A stretch of 31,313 nucleotides of DNA, from the NCBI GenBank assembly GCA_019414465.1, contig DXLY01000013.1, positions 1 to 31,313 on the forward strand. The letters run 5' to 3'. The notes beneath the pieces are model-generated. The model saw nothing but the letters and a program-made list of their open reading frames with translations. It searched no databases and was not told where the DNA came from. Position numbers and translations under genes: made by a program. Positions 15,672 through 22,742 of this stretch are shown piece by piece (position 1 is the first letter of the stretch; each line of letters starts with the position of its first letter). This stretch comes from Collinsella sp. Its GTDB lineage: Bacteria > Actinomycetota > Coriobacteriia > Coriobacteriales > Coriobacteriaceae.

Positions 15672-16782
15672 GCCATAAAACTCGATCGCGAATGTACGCG
15701 CCCAGCATGGGCACGGTAAACCGGACGAGACCGTATCCGGCAGCCTCGATGACGCGCTCGCGAATCAGGCTTGCGCGATATTTACTCGCCCAGCTCTGGG
15801 TACGATCGCAGCGCTCAATGATATCCGCCATGCGCGTCGGCTTGCCCTCGTCAACCACCATGGCCTCGATAAAAAGGCGCTGTGGACTGCGCAGCCCGTA
15901 ATACAGGGGCGCGTCAACCGCTTCATAGAACTCGGAGACGGCATCCGCATGGCCATCCTCGACATCGCGCCTTTCGATGACCTGCGAGCCACGCCGGACA
16001 GCAGACCGCCACATGTAATATCCCACCAGCTGAACCATGTAGGGATGCCCCATGCTCTTGCGCGCCGCAAGGTCCGCCGTCTCCGCGTCAACGTAAAGAC
16101 CAGCGTCTTTGACCGTCTGGATATACGAATCGCGTACCTTGGGCAAAGAGATCGCCCCCAACGTACGCTGCTGGGCACGCCGCAAAAACGTCACGCTCGG
16201 CTCTTCGAGCAGATCGTCAACCATACTGGGTAAGCCGGCGAACACCAGCGCAAGGCCGCGCTGTTCGCTATCGGACAGGCCTGTGGCATCCTGATCTCCC
16301 AGCACCTGCTGATAGAGAACGGCAAGAGCCGCCAGCTCCTCGATAGACGCCGATTGTGCCTCATCGATCGCAAACAGTATGCCCTTGCCTGGACCGAGCT
16401 TCTTGAGGCGCTCGTTGACCAGCCCTTGCAACGTTTCGCCCTTTGCCCGCGCCGCCTCGACCGACATCCGGTCAAACGACGGACCGAACTCCATTGACGT
16501 CACAACGGGTTTATTCGAGCGAAGCGCATCGGCTAGGCGGCCGCACAGCCCAAGCGAAGCGGAATCGGAGACAACCGCCCATCCGCGCTCGCTAGCTAAA
16601 CGCTGCAGTTCCCGCAAGAGAACCGTTTTGCCACAGCCGCGGTTTCCCGTAATGAGCATGAGCCTGCCCGGCGCCCCGGCGCCGTTATCGAGCCCTTCCT
16701 CGAAATCTTCGATGACCGACTCACGACCGATGAGTATCGGAGGCCGCTTGCCTGCCGTTGGCTTAAAGGGATTCGGGTTCAT
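15664..16782 (-). CDS. AAA ATPase with C-terminal winged helix, coupled to UvrA-like gene
   Basis: 372 residues. An IGRES box precedes Walker A GNRGCGKT at 46-53; Walker B is ILFAIDEAQ near 138; a sensor-like segment (LVFAGLPSM) follows. The C-terminal ~100 residues (SPQRLFIEAMVVDEGKPTRM, SWASKYRASLIRERVIEAAG) look like a winged helix, as in ORC/Cdc6-like or archaeal-type AAA proteins. GAGGAGG precedes the ATG at 16780-16782. It overlaps the uvrA-like gene, so the two proteins are made together and may act together on DNA or drug stress; this partnership is inferred. Exact function unknown. Confidence 0.8.
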   Translation of the reverse strand: MNPNPFKPTAGKRPPILIGRESVIEDFEEGLDNGAGAPGRLMLITGNRGCGKTVLLRELQRLASERGWAVVSDSASLGLCGRLADALRSNKPVVTSMEFGPSFDRMSVEAARAKGETLQGLVNERLKKLGPGKGILFAIDEAQSASIEELAALAVLYQQVLGDQDATGLSDSEQRGLALVFAGLPSMVDDLLEEPSVTFLRRAQQRTLGAISLPKVRDSYIQTVKDAGLYVDAETADLAARKSMGHPYMVQLVGYYMWRSAVRRGSQVIERRDVEDGHADAVSEFYEAVDAPLYYGLRSPQRLFIEAMVVDEGKPTRMADIIERCDRTQSWASKYRASLIRERVIEAAGYGLVRFTVPMLGAYIRDRVLWHE

Positions 16783-16816
16783 GTCGGCCTCCTCGGATTG
16801 GCAAACCCTGGTAATA

Positions 16817-16848
16817 GTTATACCAACTTGTACCGAGTTATACCAACT
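16817..16848 (-). promoter_or_regulatory. Promoter/operator of the AAA-uvrA2 operon with 12-bp direct repeats
   Basis: The 12-mer AGTTGGTATAAC (minus strand) occurs twice, at 16837-16848 and 16817-16828, exactly 20 bp apart. The first supplies a -35-like TTGGTA (16841-16846) and the second a -10 TATAAC (16817-16822) with an 18-nt spacer. Two equal boxes two helical turns apart suggest a regulator binding site on the promoter. Confidence 0.5.
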
Positions 16849-16853
16849 GAATC

Positions 16854-16878
16854 TGACAAAGGGGCTGCCCCTCTGTCA
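16854..16878. terminator. Gene-end hairpin with 9-nt loop GGGCTGCCC
   Basis: TGACAAAG and CTCTGTCA form an 8-bp stem with one mismatch around the 9-nt loop GGGCTGCCC, whose ends can pair further. It overlaps the stop codon of the TetM-like gene (minus strand). The stem word TGACAAAG is shared with the hairpin at 13121-13155. Confidence 0.55.
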
Positions 16879-18879
16879 CATGTGGCCGAAAAACTCGGCG
16901 TCTGCTGCTCGCCAGGGGCGGAAGGTGGCGGGATCGATCTTTACGTGCGCCGCGGCGGGTACGTCGTACCATTTGACCGTGTAACCAGCGCCGTGAGAGC
17001 AAAAGACCGAGTCGGGCGTGTTGGGCAGATCGGCCTCGGGCTCATAGGCGGCCGTCTCGATTACGCGCTCGGCATCATGGCAAGCCGCATAGCCGGCGAA
17101 CTCCAGGTACAGATGCCCGCGACCGCTCGTGTAGGCAGCTACCTCCAGGGCATAGTCCTGCACCTCGGATGCCGGCACGCGACCCACAAGCTTCGCCCGG
17201 TCCCCCGTCATCGTCGGTGGCTCGTACTCGGCACCCATGCGCGTGGCATCCGAGAGCGCCCGGCCCACGCACTCCCCCGGCACCTCGAGCTCAAAGTGGT
17301 ACCACGGCTCCAACAGCACCGCCGCGCCAGCCTCACGCGCCTGCATGAGCCCCTGGCGAATCGCGCGGTACGTGGCCTGGCGAAAATCGCCGCCCTCGGT
17401 GTGTTTGGCATGCGCACGGCCGCCCGTGAGCGTAATGCGCACATCGGTGATGGGCGAGCCGGTCAGCACGCCCAGGTGATCGCGCTCCATGGCGTTGGTG
17501 AGTGCCAGACGCTGCCAGTTAAGATCGAGCTCATCGGTCGAGGTCACGGTGCCAAACTGCACGCCCGAACCCGCCGGCAACGGCTCCAGACGCAGATGCA
17601 CCTCGGCATAGTGGCGCAGTGGCTCAAAGTGGCCCACGCCCTCGACCGGCTGCGAAATAGTCTCCTTATAGAGAATGCCGCCAGACTCAAACGCAACCGA
17701 AAGGCCAAAGCGATCGGCCAACACCCGCTGCACGACCTCGAGCTGCACCGCCCCCATAAGCTGCAGATGTATTTGTTCAAGATGGGTGTTCCAGCCTACG
17801 CCGAGCATGGGATCTTCGTCCGCCAACTCAGTCAGCGCTTTGAACACCGCGTGGACATCGTGTTCGCCCGGAAGCACCGTATAGGTGAGGACCGGCGCAA
17901 TGACGGGCGCATCGCACGCGGGTTCCGCGCCCAGAGCGTCCCCTGGGCGAACGTGCGCAAGGCCCGTCACGGCACAAATGCCGCCAGCAGCAACTTCTTG
18001 GGCAAGCTCATACTTCTCGCCGTTATAGATGCGTACCTGATCGACCTTCTGCTCCCATGCCTCGGCACCGGAACGTCCGTTAATCACCTGTTTGGCATGC
18101 AGCGTGCCGCCGGTCACTTTAACCCAAGCCAAGCGCTCGCCGCGGTCCCCGCGGCTGACGCGATAGACGCGGGCGGCAAACTCCGGGAGCCACGCCTGTT
18201 CGCGCATCAGCGCGCATATACCATCCAACAGCTCGTCCACACCTTGGTCCTTGAGCGCCGAGCCGGCAAAGCAGGGAAAGAGCTTGCGCTCAGCAACCAT
18301 GCGCGACAGCGTCGCGGAGGAAAGCTCACCCGCCTCAAGAAACTCCTCGAGCGCCGCTTCGTCCAACGCAGCAGCGTCCTCCTGAACGGCGCCACCCGCC
18401 AGCAGTTCGTTGGCATCCAGGCACCCCTCAGAAAGACGTTGCCCAAGTTGTGCCAGCAAAACATCGCGGCCGGGATTCTCCAAATCGATCTTGTTGATAA
18501 AGATGAACGTCGGGATGTCATAGCGCGCAAGCAGGCGCCACAGGGTTTCGGTGTGCCCCTGTACGCCATCGTTGGCGCCTACCACCAGAATCGCGTAGTC
18601 CAGGGCACGCAGCGTGCGCTCCGCCTCGGCAGAAAAATCGACATGGCCGGGAGCGTCCACGAGCATAACGTGGGTGTCACCATGGTCGAGCACAGCCTGC
18701 GACGAGAAGATCGTGATACCGCGCTCACGCTCAATCTCGTTCGTATCCAGATGCGAGTCGCCATCGTCAACGCGGCCGCGCTTGCGAATGCGGCCCGCGT
18801 TAAACAGCATGGCCTCGGCCAGCGTGGTCTTGCCGGCATCGACATGCGCCAAGATTCCAGCGACCGCTTGCTTCGACAT
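16876..18879 (-). CDS. TetM/TetO-like translational GTPase (EF-G superfamily)
   Basis: 667 residues. G1 is AHVDAGKTT (11-19), G2 includes ERERGITI, G3 DAPGHVDF and G4 NKID; EF-G-like domains II-V follow, and the tail has SVFCSHGAGYTVKW. Length and domain order are those of ribosomal-protection proteins (about 640 residues) and their relatives rather than EF-G itself. The ATG at 18877-18879 is preceded by AGAGGAGAG; the frame is open to 18948 but the extension is not family-like. Members of this chromosomal branch are often named as tetracycline resistance genes, yet resistance cannot be inferred from sequence alone. It should act on the ribosome, perhaps clearing a stalled or drug-bound state. 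Confidence 0.85.
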   Translation of the reverse strand: MSKQAVAGILAHVDAGKTTLAEAMLFNAGRIRKRGRVDDGDSHLDTNEIERERGITIFSSQAVLDHGDTHVMLVDAPGHVDFSAEAERTLRALDYAILVVGANDGVQGHTETLWRLLARYDIPTFIFINKIDLENPGRDVLLAQLGQRLSEGCLDANELLAGGAVQEDAAALDEAALEEFLEAGELSSATLSRMVAERKLFPCFAGSALKDQGVDELLDGICALMREQAWLPEFAARVYRVSRGDRGERLAWVKVTGGTLHAKQVINGRSGAEAWEQKVDQVRIYNGEKYELAQEVAAGGICAVTGLAHVRPGDALGAEPACDAPVIAPVLTYTVLPGEHDVHAVFKALTELADEDPMLGVGWNTHLEQIHLQLMGAVQLEVVQRVLADRFGLSVAFESGGILYKETISQPVEGVGHFEPLRHYAEVHLRLEPLPAGSGVQFGTVTSTDELDLNWQRLALTNAMERDHLGVLTGSPITDVRITLTGGRAHAKHTEGGDFRQATYRAIRQGLMQAREAGAAVLLEPWYHFELEVPGECVGRALSDATRMGAEYEPPTMTGDRAKLVGRVPASEVQDYALEVAAYTSGRGHLYLEFAGYAACHDAERVIETAAYEPEADLPNTPDSVFCSHGAGYTVKWYDVPAAAHVKIDPATFRPWRAADAEFFGHM

Positions 18880-19066
18880 GGCTCTCCTCTTATTGCAAGC
18901 CCATCGCACGCGGCAACGGGCACCCTCGTTCCACACTGGATGATACAATTTACGGGCCGGCGGGCGAAGCGGGCCCTATCCCCCGACCGAGCTCATCGCC
19001 CCGCGTTGCCGCGCGGCGATTTTCGTAGGTTCGCGCCTTGCGAAAGCCGGCTTGCAAATCAGCACA

Positions 19067-19105
19067 GCGAACGAAAATGACCCCACCTGGGCCAGTTTCG
19101 TTCGC
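19067..19105. repeat. Intergenic palindrome with GCGAACGAAA arms
   Basis: Perfect 10-bp arms (GCGAACGAAA at 19067-19076, complement at 19096-19105) enclose a 19-nt loop that itself contains CCCACCTGGGCC. It lies downstream of the GNAT gene and upstream of the TetM-like gene. No T-tract follows, so it may be a terminator or a dispersed intergenic repeat. The remaining sequence of the 18880-19132 gap shows nothing else clear. Confidence 0.5.
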
Positions 19106-19132
19106 ATGAATTATTGATATGAGGCGTCGCTC

Positions 19133-19624
19133 TTACGCCTCGCGCAGCCAGTCAAACGCAACACGCGGCGTACCGTCCGACACATATACGATACCGGCGC
19201 GCTTAAACCCGGCCTTGGCAATGGCTCCCTGCATGGGCAGGTTGTCCTGATGTGTGTCGATGCGCAGGTGATCGGCACGCTCCTTGGCAAAGGCAAACAT
19301 CGCGGCCGCGATACCGTGCACGGTGCCGTCGGATGCCACACGGTGCAGCACGGCGTACGGAGTGTCGCTACGCCATTGACCGTCCTCAATTACGTCATAG
19401 CACTCGTCCGGGCCCGGTAAAAAGGCAAACGTCGCCACCACGCGACCATCGACTTCGCACACATAGCTGCCACCGGCGGCGATATCGGCAGCCAGCTGCT
19501 CGGCAGAAGGCGTGCCCTCGGGCCACTGCGTGGCGTTGCCATGCGCGCGCATAAAGGCGCGGGCCGCGTCATAGATAGCCATGACGGCGGGAATGTCGGT
19601 ATCGAGGGTTTTTCTGATCATCAC
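19133..19624 (-). CDS. GNAT-family N-acetyltransferase
   Basis: 163 residues with the GNAT order: N-terminal MIRKTLDTDIPAVMAIYDAA, the beta4 region YVCEVDGRVVATFAFL, the acetyl-CoA segment VASDGTVHGIAAAMFAFA (the usual Q/RxxGxG/A loop appears as GTVHGIA), LRIDTHQDNLPMQGAIAKAGFKRAG, and a C-terminal RVAFDW. It transfers acetyl from acetyl-CoA to an unknown amine. GAGG precedes the ATG at 19622-19624. It is divergent from the zinc-ribbon gene across an inverted repeat. Confidence 0.88.
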   Translation of the reverse strand: MMIRKTLDTDIPAVMAIYDAARAFMRAHGNATQWPEGTPSAEQLAADIAAGGSYVCEVDGRVVATFAFLPGPDECYDVIEDGQWRSDTPYAVLHRVASDGTVHGIAAAMFAFAKERADHLRIDTHQDNLPMQGAIAKAGFKRAGIVYVSDGTPRVAFDWLREA

Positions 19625-19642
19625 GCGGCGACCTCACGTTTA

Positions 19643-19674
19643 TTGGTATCACTTTGATTGAGCAATGATACCAA
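19643..19674. promoter_or_regulatory. Inverted repeat TTGGTATCA in the GNAT / zinc-ribbon divergent promoter
   Basis: Perfect 9-bp arms (TTGGTATCA at 19643-19651, TGATACCAA at 19666-19674) flank 14 nt between the two divergent starts (19624 and 19693). TTGGTA on each strand could serve as -35. The word TTGGTAT also forms the direct repeats before the AAA-uvrA2 operon, so one regulator could read both sites; this is an inference. Confidence 0.45.
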
Positions 19675-19692
19675 CGTTTGGAGAGGGGCGCG

Positions 19693-19995
19693 ATGCAGAT
19701 GGGAAGCAAAAAGCGAGCCGCCTGGTCAAAGGCCAAAAGCGAGTTTTTGGGCGCTGCCACCGGCGGCGATATGAGCTACCTGTTTGCGCGCGAAGACGAG
19801 CGCCGCGACGCCCTGAACGCCGAGCGCAATGAAGCCTGGCGCTACAAGTCGTGCGAACGCAAAAACCGTTACGATACGCGCGCCGAGGCCGAGGCAGTTA
19901 TGGCCGACTGCGAAAACCGCGGGCGGCGTGGTTTGGCCTGCTACAAATGCGAATACTGCGGTGGATGGCACCTGACGTCGCACCCATGGAAATAG
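19693..19995 (+). CDS. Small protein with C-terminal CxxC zinc-ribbon-like motif
   Basis: 100 residues. The N-terminal half is charged and helical (KKRAAWSKAKSEF, AREDERRDALNAERN). The C-terminal half has CERKNRYDTRAEAEAVMADC and then CYKCEYCGGWHLTSHPW, giving four to five cysteines plus His that could hold one zinc. This tail is a recurring feature of small uncharacterised actinobacterial proteins. The ATG at 19693 has GGAGAGGGG upstream; an ATG at 19678 is less likely. It may bind nucleic acid, but the function is unknown. Confidence 0.75.
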   Translation: MQMGSKKRAAWSKAKSEFLGAATGGDMSYLFAREDERRDALNAERNEAWRYKSCERKNRYDTRAEAEAVMADCENRGRRGLACYKCEYCGGWHLTSHPWK

Positions 19996-20043
19996 ACGCC
20001 GCATCGGCACGGCGCTAGCGAAGCGCCGGTAATCGCACGCAAG

Positions 20044-20748
20044 TTACGGGCGCGGCGGCACTAACACATCGTAGCGAACGGCCTTGCCCGCAAGCTGATA
20101 GCTCGGCTTAACGCCGGCAAGCAGTGGCCCCTTCACCGGTCGCTTGATAACGACCTTGCGCGGGTGCGCCGCAAGCGCAGCTTCGACCAGCGTCTCCTCA
20201 TCGGCACACGGCTGTTCCAGATGATGCAAAAGTTGGAACTTCTTTTTCACCGCCGCGCTCTTGGTGCGCTCGGGAAACATGGGGTCCAGATACACCACGT
20301 CGGGGGCGGCAAGCTCGCCCCGCCCGATCAGCTCAGCCGTATGGCGAAGGCCGGTAATACTGTCCTCGCCCGCATGTAAGCGCATGCGCGCCACGGCTGT
20401 CGCAAGCGCCGGATCATCTGCCGCGCGGTCCAAGGCATCCTTGAGGAGCGCCGCAATCACGCAATCCTGCTCATACAAATCGACCGCAAAGCCCGCGGCC
20501 GCGAGCAGCAGCGAATCCTCGCCAAAGCCTGCCGTGGCGTCAATTGCCCACGGCCGCTCGATGCCTTTTGCACGCGCAGCCTTCACCAACAGCTCTTGCT
20601 GCAGACGGCCCTGCTTGAGTCGCGGCAGCATGCGGCCAAAATCGGCACGCAGCTCCATCGTGCCGTCGGTGAGCGTGAGGCCCTCGGGCTTCCCGGTCAG
20701 CTCAAGCCCCGCGGCCCGAGCAACAGAAAAGGGATCGACGACGCCCAT
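20044..20748 (-). CDS. rsmJ: 16S rRNA (guanine(1516)-N(2))-methyltransferase RsmJ
   Basis: 234 residues. The SAM-binding motif is AIDATAGFGEDSLLLAAAG near residue 68, and the catalytic motif YLDPMFPERTKSAAVKKK and the C-terminal KVVIKRPVKGPLL are characteristic of RsmJ (formerly YhiQ), which methylates G1516 of 16S rRNA. Size matches the family (about 250 residues). The ATG at 20746-20748 is preceded by AAGGAGT. It appears to be a single-gene unit. Confidence 0.9.
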   Translation of the reverse strand: MGVVDPFSVARAAGLELTGKPEGLTLTDGTMELRADFGRMLPRLKQGRLQQELLVKAARAKGIERPWAIDATAGFGEDSLLLAAAGFAVDLYEQDCVIAALLKDALDRAADDPALATAVARMRLHAGEDSITGLRHTAELIGRGELAAPDVVYLDPMFPERTKSAAVKKKFQLLHHLEQPCADEETLVEAALAAHPRKVVIKRPVKGPLLAGVKPSYQLAGKAVRYDVLVPPRP

Positions 20749-20811
20749 GGGTACTCCTTAGCAAGCAAAACGAATACGTGGGCGCCGTTCATGACGACAC
20801 CCAACCGTCCG

Positions 20812-20955
20812 CTATTGTCCCACATGTGACATGGCCCACAGCATCCCAATGCAAAGCACCGCCATCAATCCCGTGCACACGGCAGCGATCACGGAATCAC
20901 TCATGCGCCTTCCCAACGACCGCGGCTCACGCACTTGCCCTGCTCCGTACATCAT
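20812..20955 (-). CDS. 47-residue single-span membrane protein
   Basis: A short frame begins MMYGAGQVREPRSLGRR and then has one hydrophobic segment (SVIAAVCTGLMAVLCIGMLWAM) before a short polar end. The start at 20955 is strongly supported by AAGGAGGAG directly upstream. Basic residues before the segment suggest the N-terminus stays inside. Longer upstream extension of the frame is not needed. Function unknown; the good ribosome-binding site and clear topology argue that it is real. Confidence 0.6.
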   Translation of the reverse strand: MMYGAGQVREPRSLGRRMSDSVIAAVCTGLMAVLCIGMLWAMSHVGQ

Positions 20956-21183
20956 GGCTCCTCCTTGAGACCAGCTCCTTGTTACGACCTCATCATCGCA
21001 GCGCCGCACATGGGCTGCCATCGATTTGGCTTACGTCCAGCTTTCCTTTTTGAAAGGTTGGACCGTACAGGCAAGAGACGCTTTCAAACGCATGCATCGC
21101 CGCGTTGAACTACAATGTGCTTCACCATATGTGCAGTACATTGGGTGCGCCAAGTTGGCGTACTCGTATCGAAAGGACCAGCC

Positions 21184-21585
21184 ATGAGCTTCACTCGCAA
21201 GACTCTCAAAATCCTTGCTCTCATCTACTTTGTTTTGGGCATCGCCAGCCTCGTCACCGCCGGCGTCGGTATCGCCACGGGCGGTCTCGATTCCACGTAC
21301 GGTTCGTACGCCACGCTCGCAGCGGTCGTGCTTATCGCCAAGGGTCTCGTCGACCTTGCCGCAGGCGTCGCCGGTATCAAGGGCGCCAACAAGCCTTCGC
21401 AGGTGGACGGCGCGTTTAAGCTCGGTATTGTTGCCGCGGTCGCCACGCTTGCCCAAGCGGTGCTTACGCTTCCCGCGTTTGGCGGCGACGCCATCAACTT
21501 TGGCGCCTTTGTCGTCGTGGTGTACGACCTGTTCTTTGTTCAGCAGGCACACGCCGTTAAGGCCGAGAACAAGGACCGCCTGTAA
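21184..21585 (+). CDS. Four-helix integral membrane protein of unknown function
   Basis: 133 residues with four hydrophobic segments: ILALIYFVLGIASLVTAGVG, YATLAAVVLIAKGLVDLAAG, LGIVAAVATLAQAVLTLPAF and FGAFVVVVYDLFFVQQAHAV. A basic N-terminus (SFTRKTLK) and tail (KAENKDRL) suggest both ends face the cytoplasm. AAAGGA precedes the ATG at 21184. Similar small four-span proteins are common in Coriobacteriia without assigned function. A terminator follows at 21627. Confidence 0.8.
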   Translation: MSFTRKTLKILALIYFVLGIASLVTAGVGIATGGLDSTYGSYATLAAVVLIAKGLVDLAAGVAGIKGANKPSQVDGAFKLGIVAAVATLAQAVLTLPAFGGDAINFGAFVVVVYDLFFVQQAHAVKAENKDRL

Positions 21586-21626
21586 GCGCCCGCTTCTCAT
21601 AACCTCTGTTTCAGCCAAGCAACTAA

Positions 21627-21662
21627 AAAGGGCCGATCGCGCATCTCCGCGGTCGGCCCTTT
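21627..21662 (+). terminator. Intrinsic terminator after the four-helix membrane protein
   Basis: A 15-bp stem with one G-T pair (AAAGGGCCGATCGCG at 21627-21641, partner at 21648-21662) encloses a 6-nt loop and ends in TTT. It lies between convergent genes and has A residues on its 5' side, so it may also work for the rlmA gene. Confidence 0.8.
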
Positions 21663-21680
21663 ACGTTTGCCCAGATAAAA

Positions 21681-21713
21681 CCTGCCAAAATAAATCTGTC
21701 CCTTTTTGGTAGG
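21681..21713 (-). repeat. 33-nt palindromic repeat, copy 3
   Basis: Begins CCTGCCAAAATAAA, then CTGTCCC, and ends TTGGTAGG; it is related to the copies at 1452-1484 and 1519-1551 and shares the flank CCCAGATAAAA with copy 1. It ends directly against the rlmA stop codon (21714-21716). Confidence 0.8.
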
Positions 21714-22526
21714 TTAGTGGCGGTACTCGGCGATGATGAAGTCGATGTCGGTTTGAAGGGTGTCCAAATTTGCCAGGCGTTCTTTGTCGGAAGGGCGCGT
21801 ACGGTAGTAGTACGGCGTCATCTGGAACACTGCCTCGATGTCGGCCTGGGTCTGAAGCGTAATATTCGCAGACACCCGCTGCATTCCGACTAACTCGAGC
21901 TCGGTGGTCTTCGGCAGCTTCTCATCGTTAAGGTACGGCGTGTCGTAGAGCACCTCCTTAAGCCCAAAGAGATGACGGGCGCCCGGCACCACGGTGTAGA
22001 GCGAGCCCTCTGGCGCCAGCACGCGGGCAAATTCGCGCTCGTTAAAGGGAGCAAAGAGCTCGGTCACCATATCGAAGGCGCCATCGGCCACGGGGATATC
22101 CTTCATGTTGGCTACGAAATAGGCTGCATCGCCGCGCTTGGCGGCCAGGCGAACCATCTCTTTGCCCAAGTCGAAACCGTAAGCATCCACGCCCGGCACC
22201 GCGCCCATGGCGCTGGTGTAGTAGCCCTCACCGCAGCAAATATCGAGCAGCGTCATGGGATCTTTCGTAAACGCGGCGCGCCCAGACACCTGCTTGCGCA
22301 CCAGCTCAACCATCGCATCGCGCAACGGCGCATAGTATCCACGGTTCAGAAAGTCACGACGGCTGCGTGCCTGCGACTTGGGATCGCCCATGGAGTCGCC
22401 GCTCTTGGACGAACGTAGTAGATATAGATAGCCCTCGCGAGCTCGGTCAAACCGGTGTCCGCCCGCACATGCAGCACCACGCTCGTCGTCCACCAACGGC
22501 TCATGGCAAACGGGACACAACAACAT
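21714..22526 (-). CDS. rlmA: 23S rRNA (guanine-N1)-methyltransferase RlmA
   Basis: 270 residues. The N-terminal zinc finger is Cys4, Cys7, Cys20, His24, followed by the RlmA segment RAREGYLYLL and GDPKSQARSRRDFLNRGYY. The SAM-binding motif is LLDICCGEGYYTSAM; later come AFNEREFARVLAPEG-like residues (PFNEREFARVLAPEG). RlmA methylates N1 of G745 or G748 in helix 35 of 23S rRNA; the G748 type affects macrolide binding, and which type this is cannot be decided here. AAGGAG precedes the ATG at 22524-22526. Confidence 0.92.
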   Translation of the reverse strand: MLLCPVCHEPLVDDERGAACAGGHRFDRAREGYLYLLRSSKSGDSMGDPKSQARSRRDFLNRGYYAPLRDAMVELVRKQVSGRAAFTKDPMTLLDICCGEGYYTSAMGAVPGVDAYGFDLGKEMVRLAAKRGDAAYFVANMKDIPVADGAFDMVTELFAPFNEREFARVLAPEGSLYTVVPGARHLFGLKEVLYDTPYLNDEKLPKTTELELVGMQRVSANITLQTQADIEAVFQMTPYYYRTRPSDKERLANLDTLQTDIDFIIAEYRH

Positions 22527-22582
22527 GGCAACTCCTTAGCGCGAACAACACAACGCCCACCATTGTCGCACGCCTTCCCCGC

Positions 22583-22613
22583 CTAGTCATTGGGGACGTT
22601 CTTGAATGACTAG
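22583..22613. repeat. Intergenic palindrome with GGGGACGTTCTTG loop
   Basis: Perfect 9-bp arms (CTAGTCATT / AATGACTAG) enclose a 13-nt loop GGGGACGTTCTTG. A nearly complementary GGAACGTCCC follows at about 22654-22663, and TGTCCCC lies between (about 22631). The GGGGAC core recalls the other hairpins of the window. It lies upstream of the MATE gene. Confidence 0.55.
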
Positions 22614-22742
22614 TTAGAAGAGATAAGGAGTGTCCCCAGCTGCCGGCAGAAAAGGAACGTCCCTACGTGCCGACTGGTTGCATTAGGAGTATCATCATCT
22701 GCGCAAATAAGCACGAAAGAGCATATTAGAGATTGAGAGCAT

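Noticed and set aside
16876..18879. Acquired tetracycline-resistance gene
   Set aside because: Architecture fits, but there is no transposon context, leader peptide or composition shift; resistance is not claimed.
16798..19080. Very long plus-strand frame opposite the TetM-like gene
   Set aside because: It mirrors the minus-strand GTPase gene; its protein has no recognisable domain and it is an effect of high GC content.
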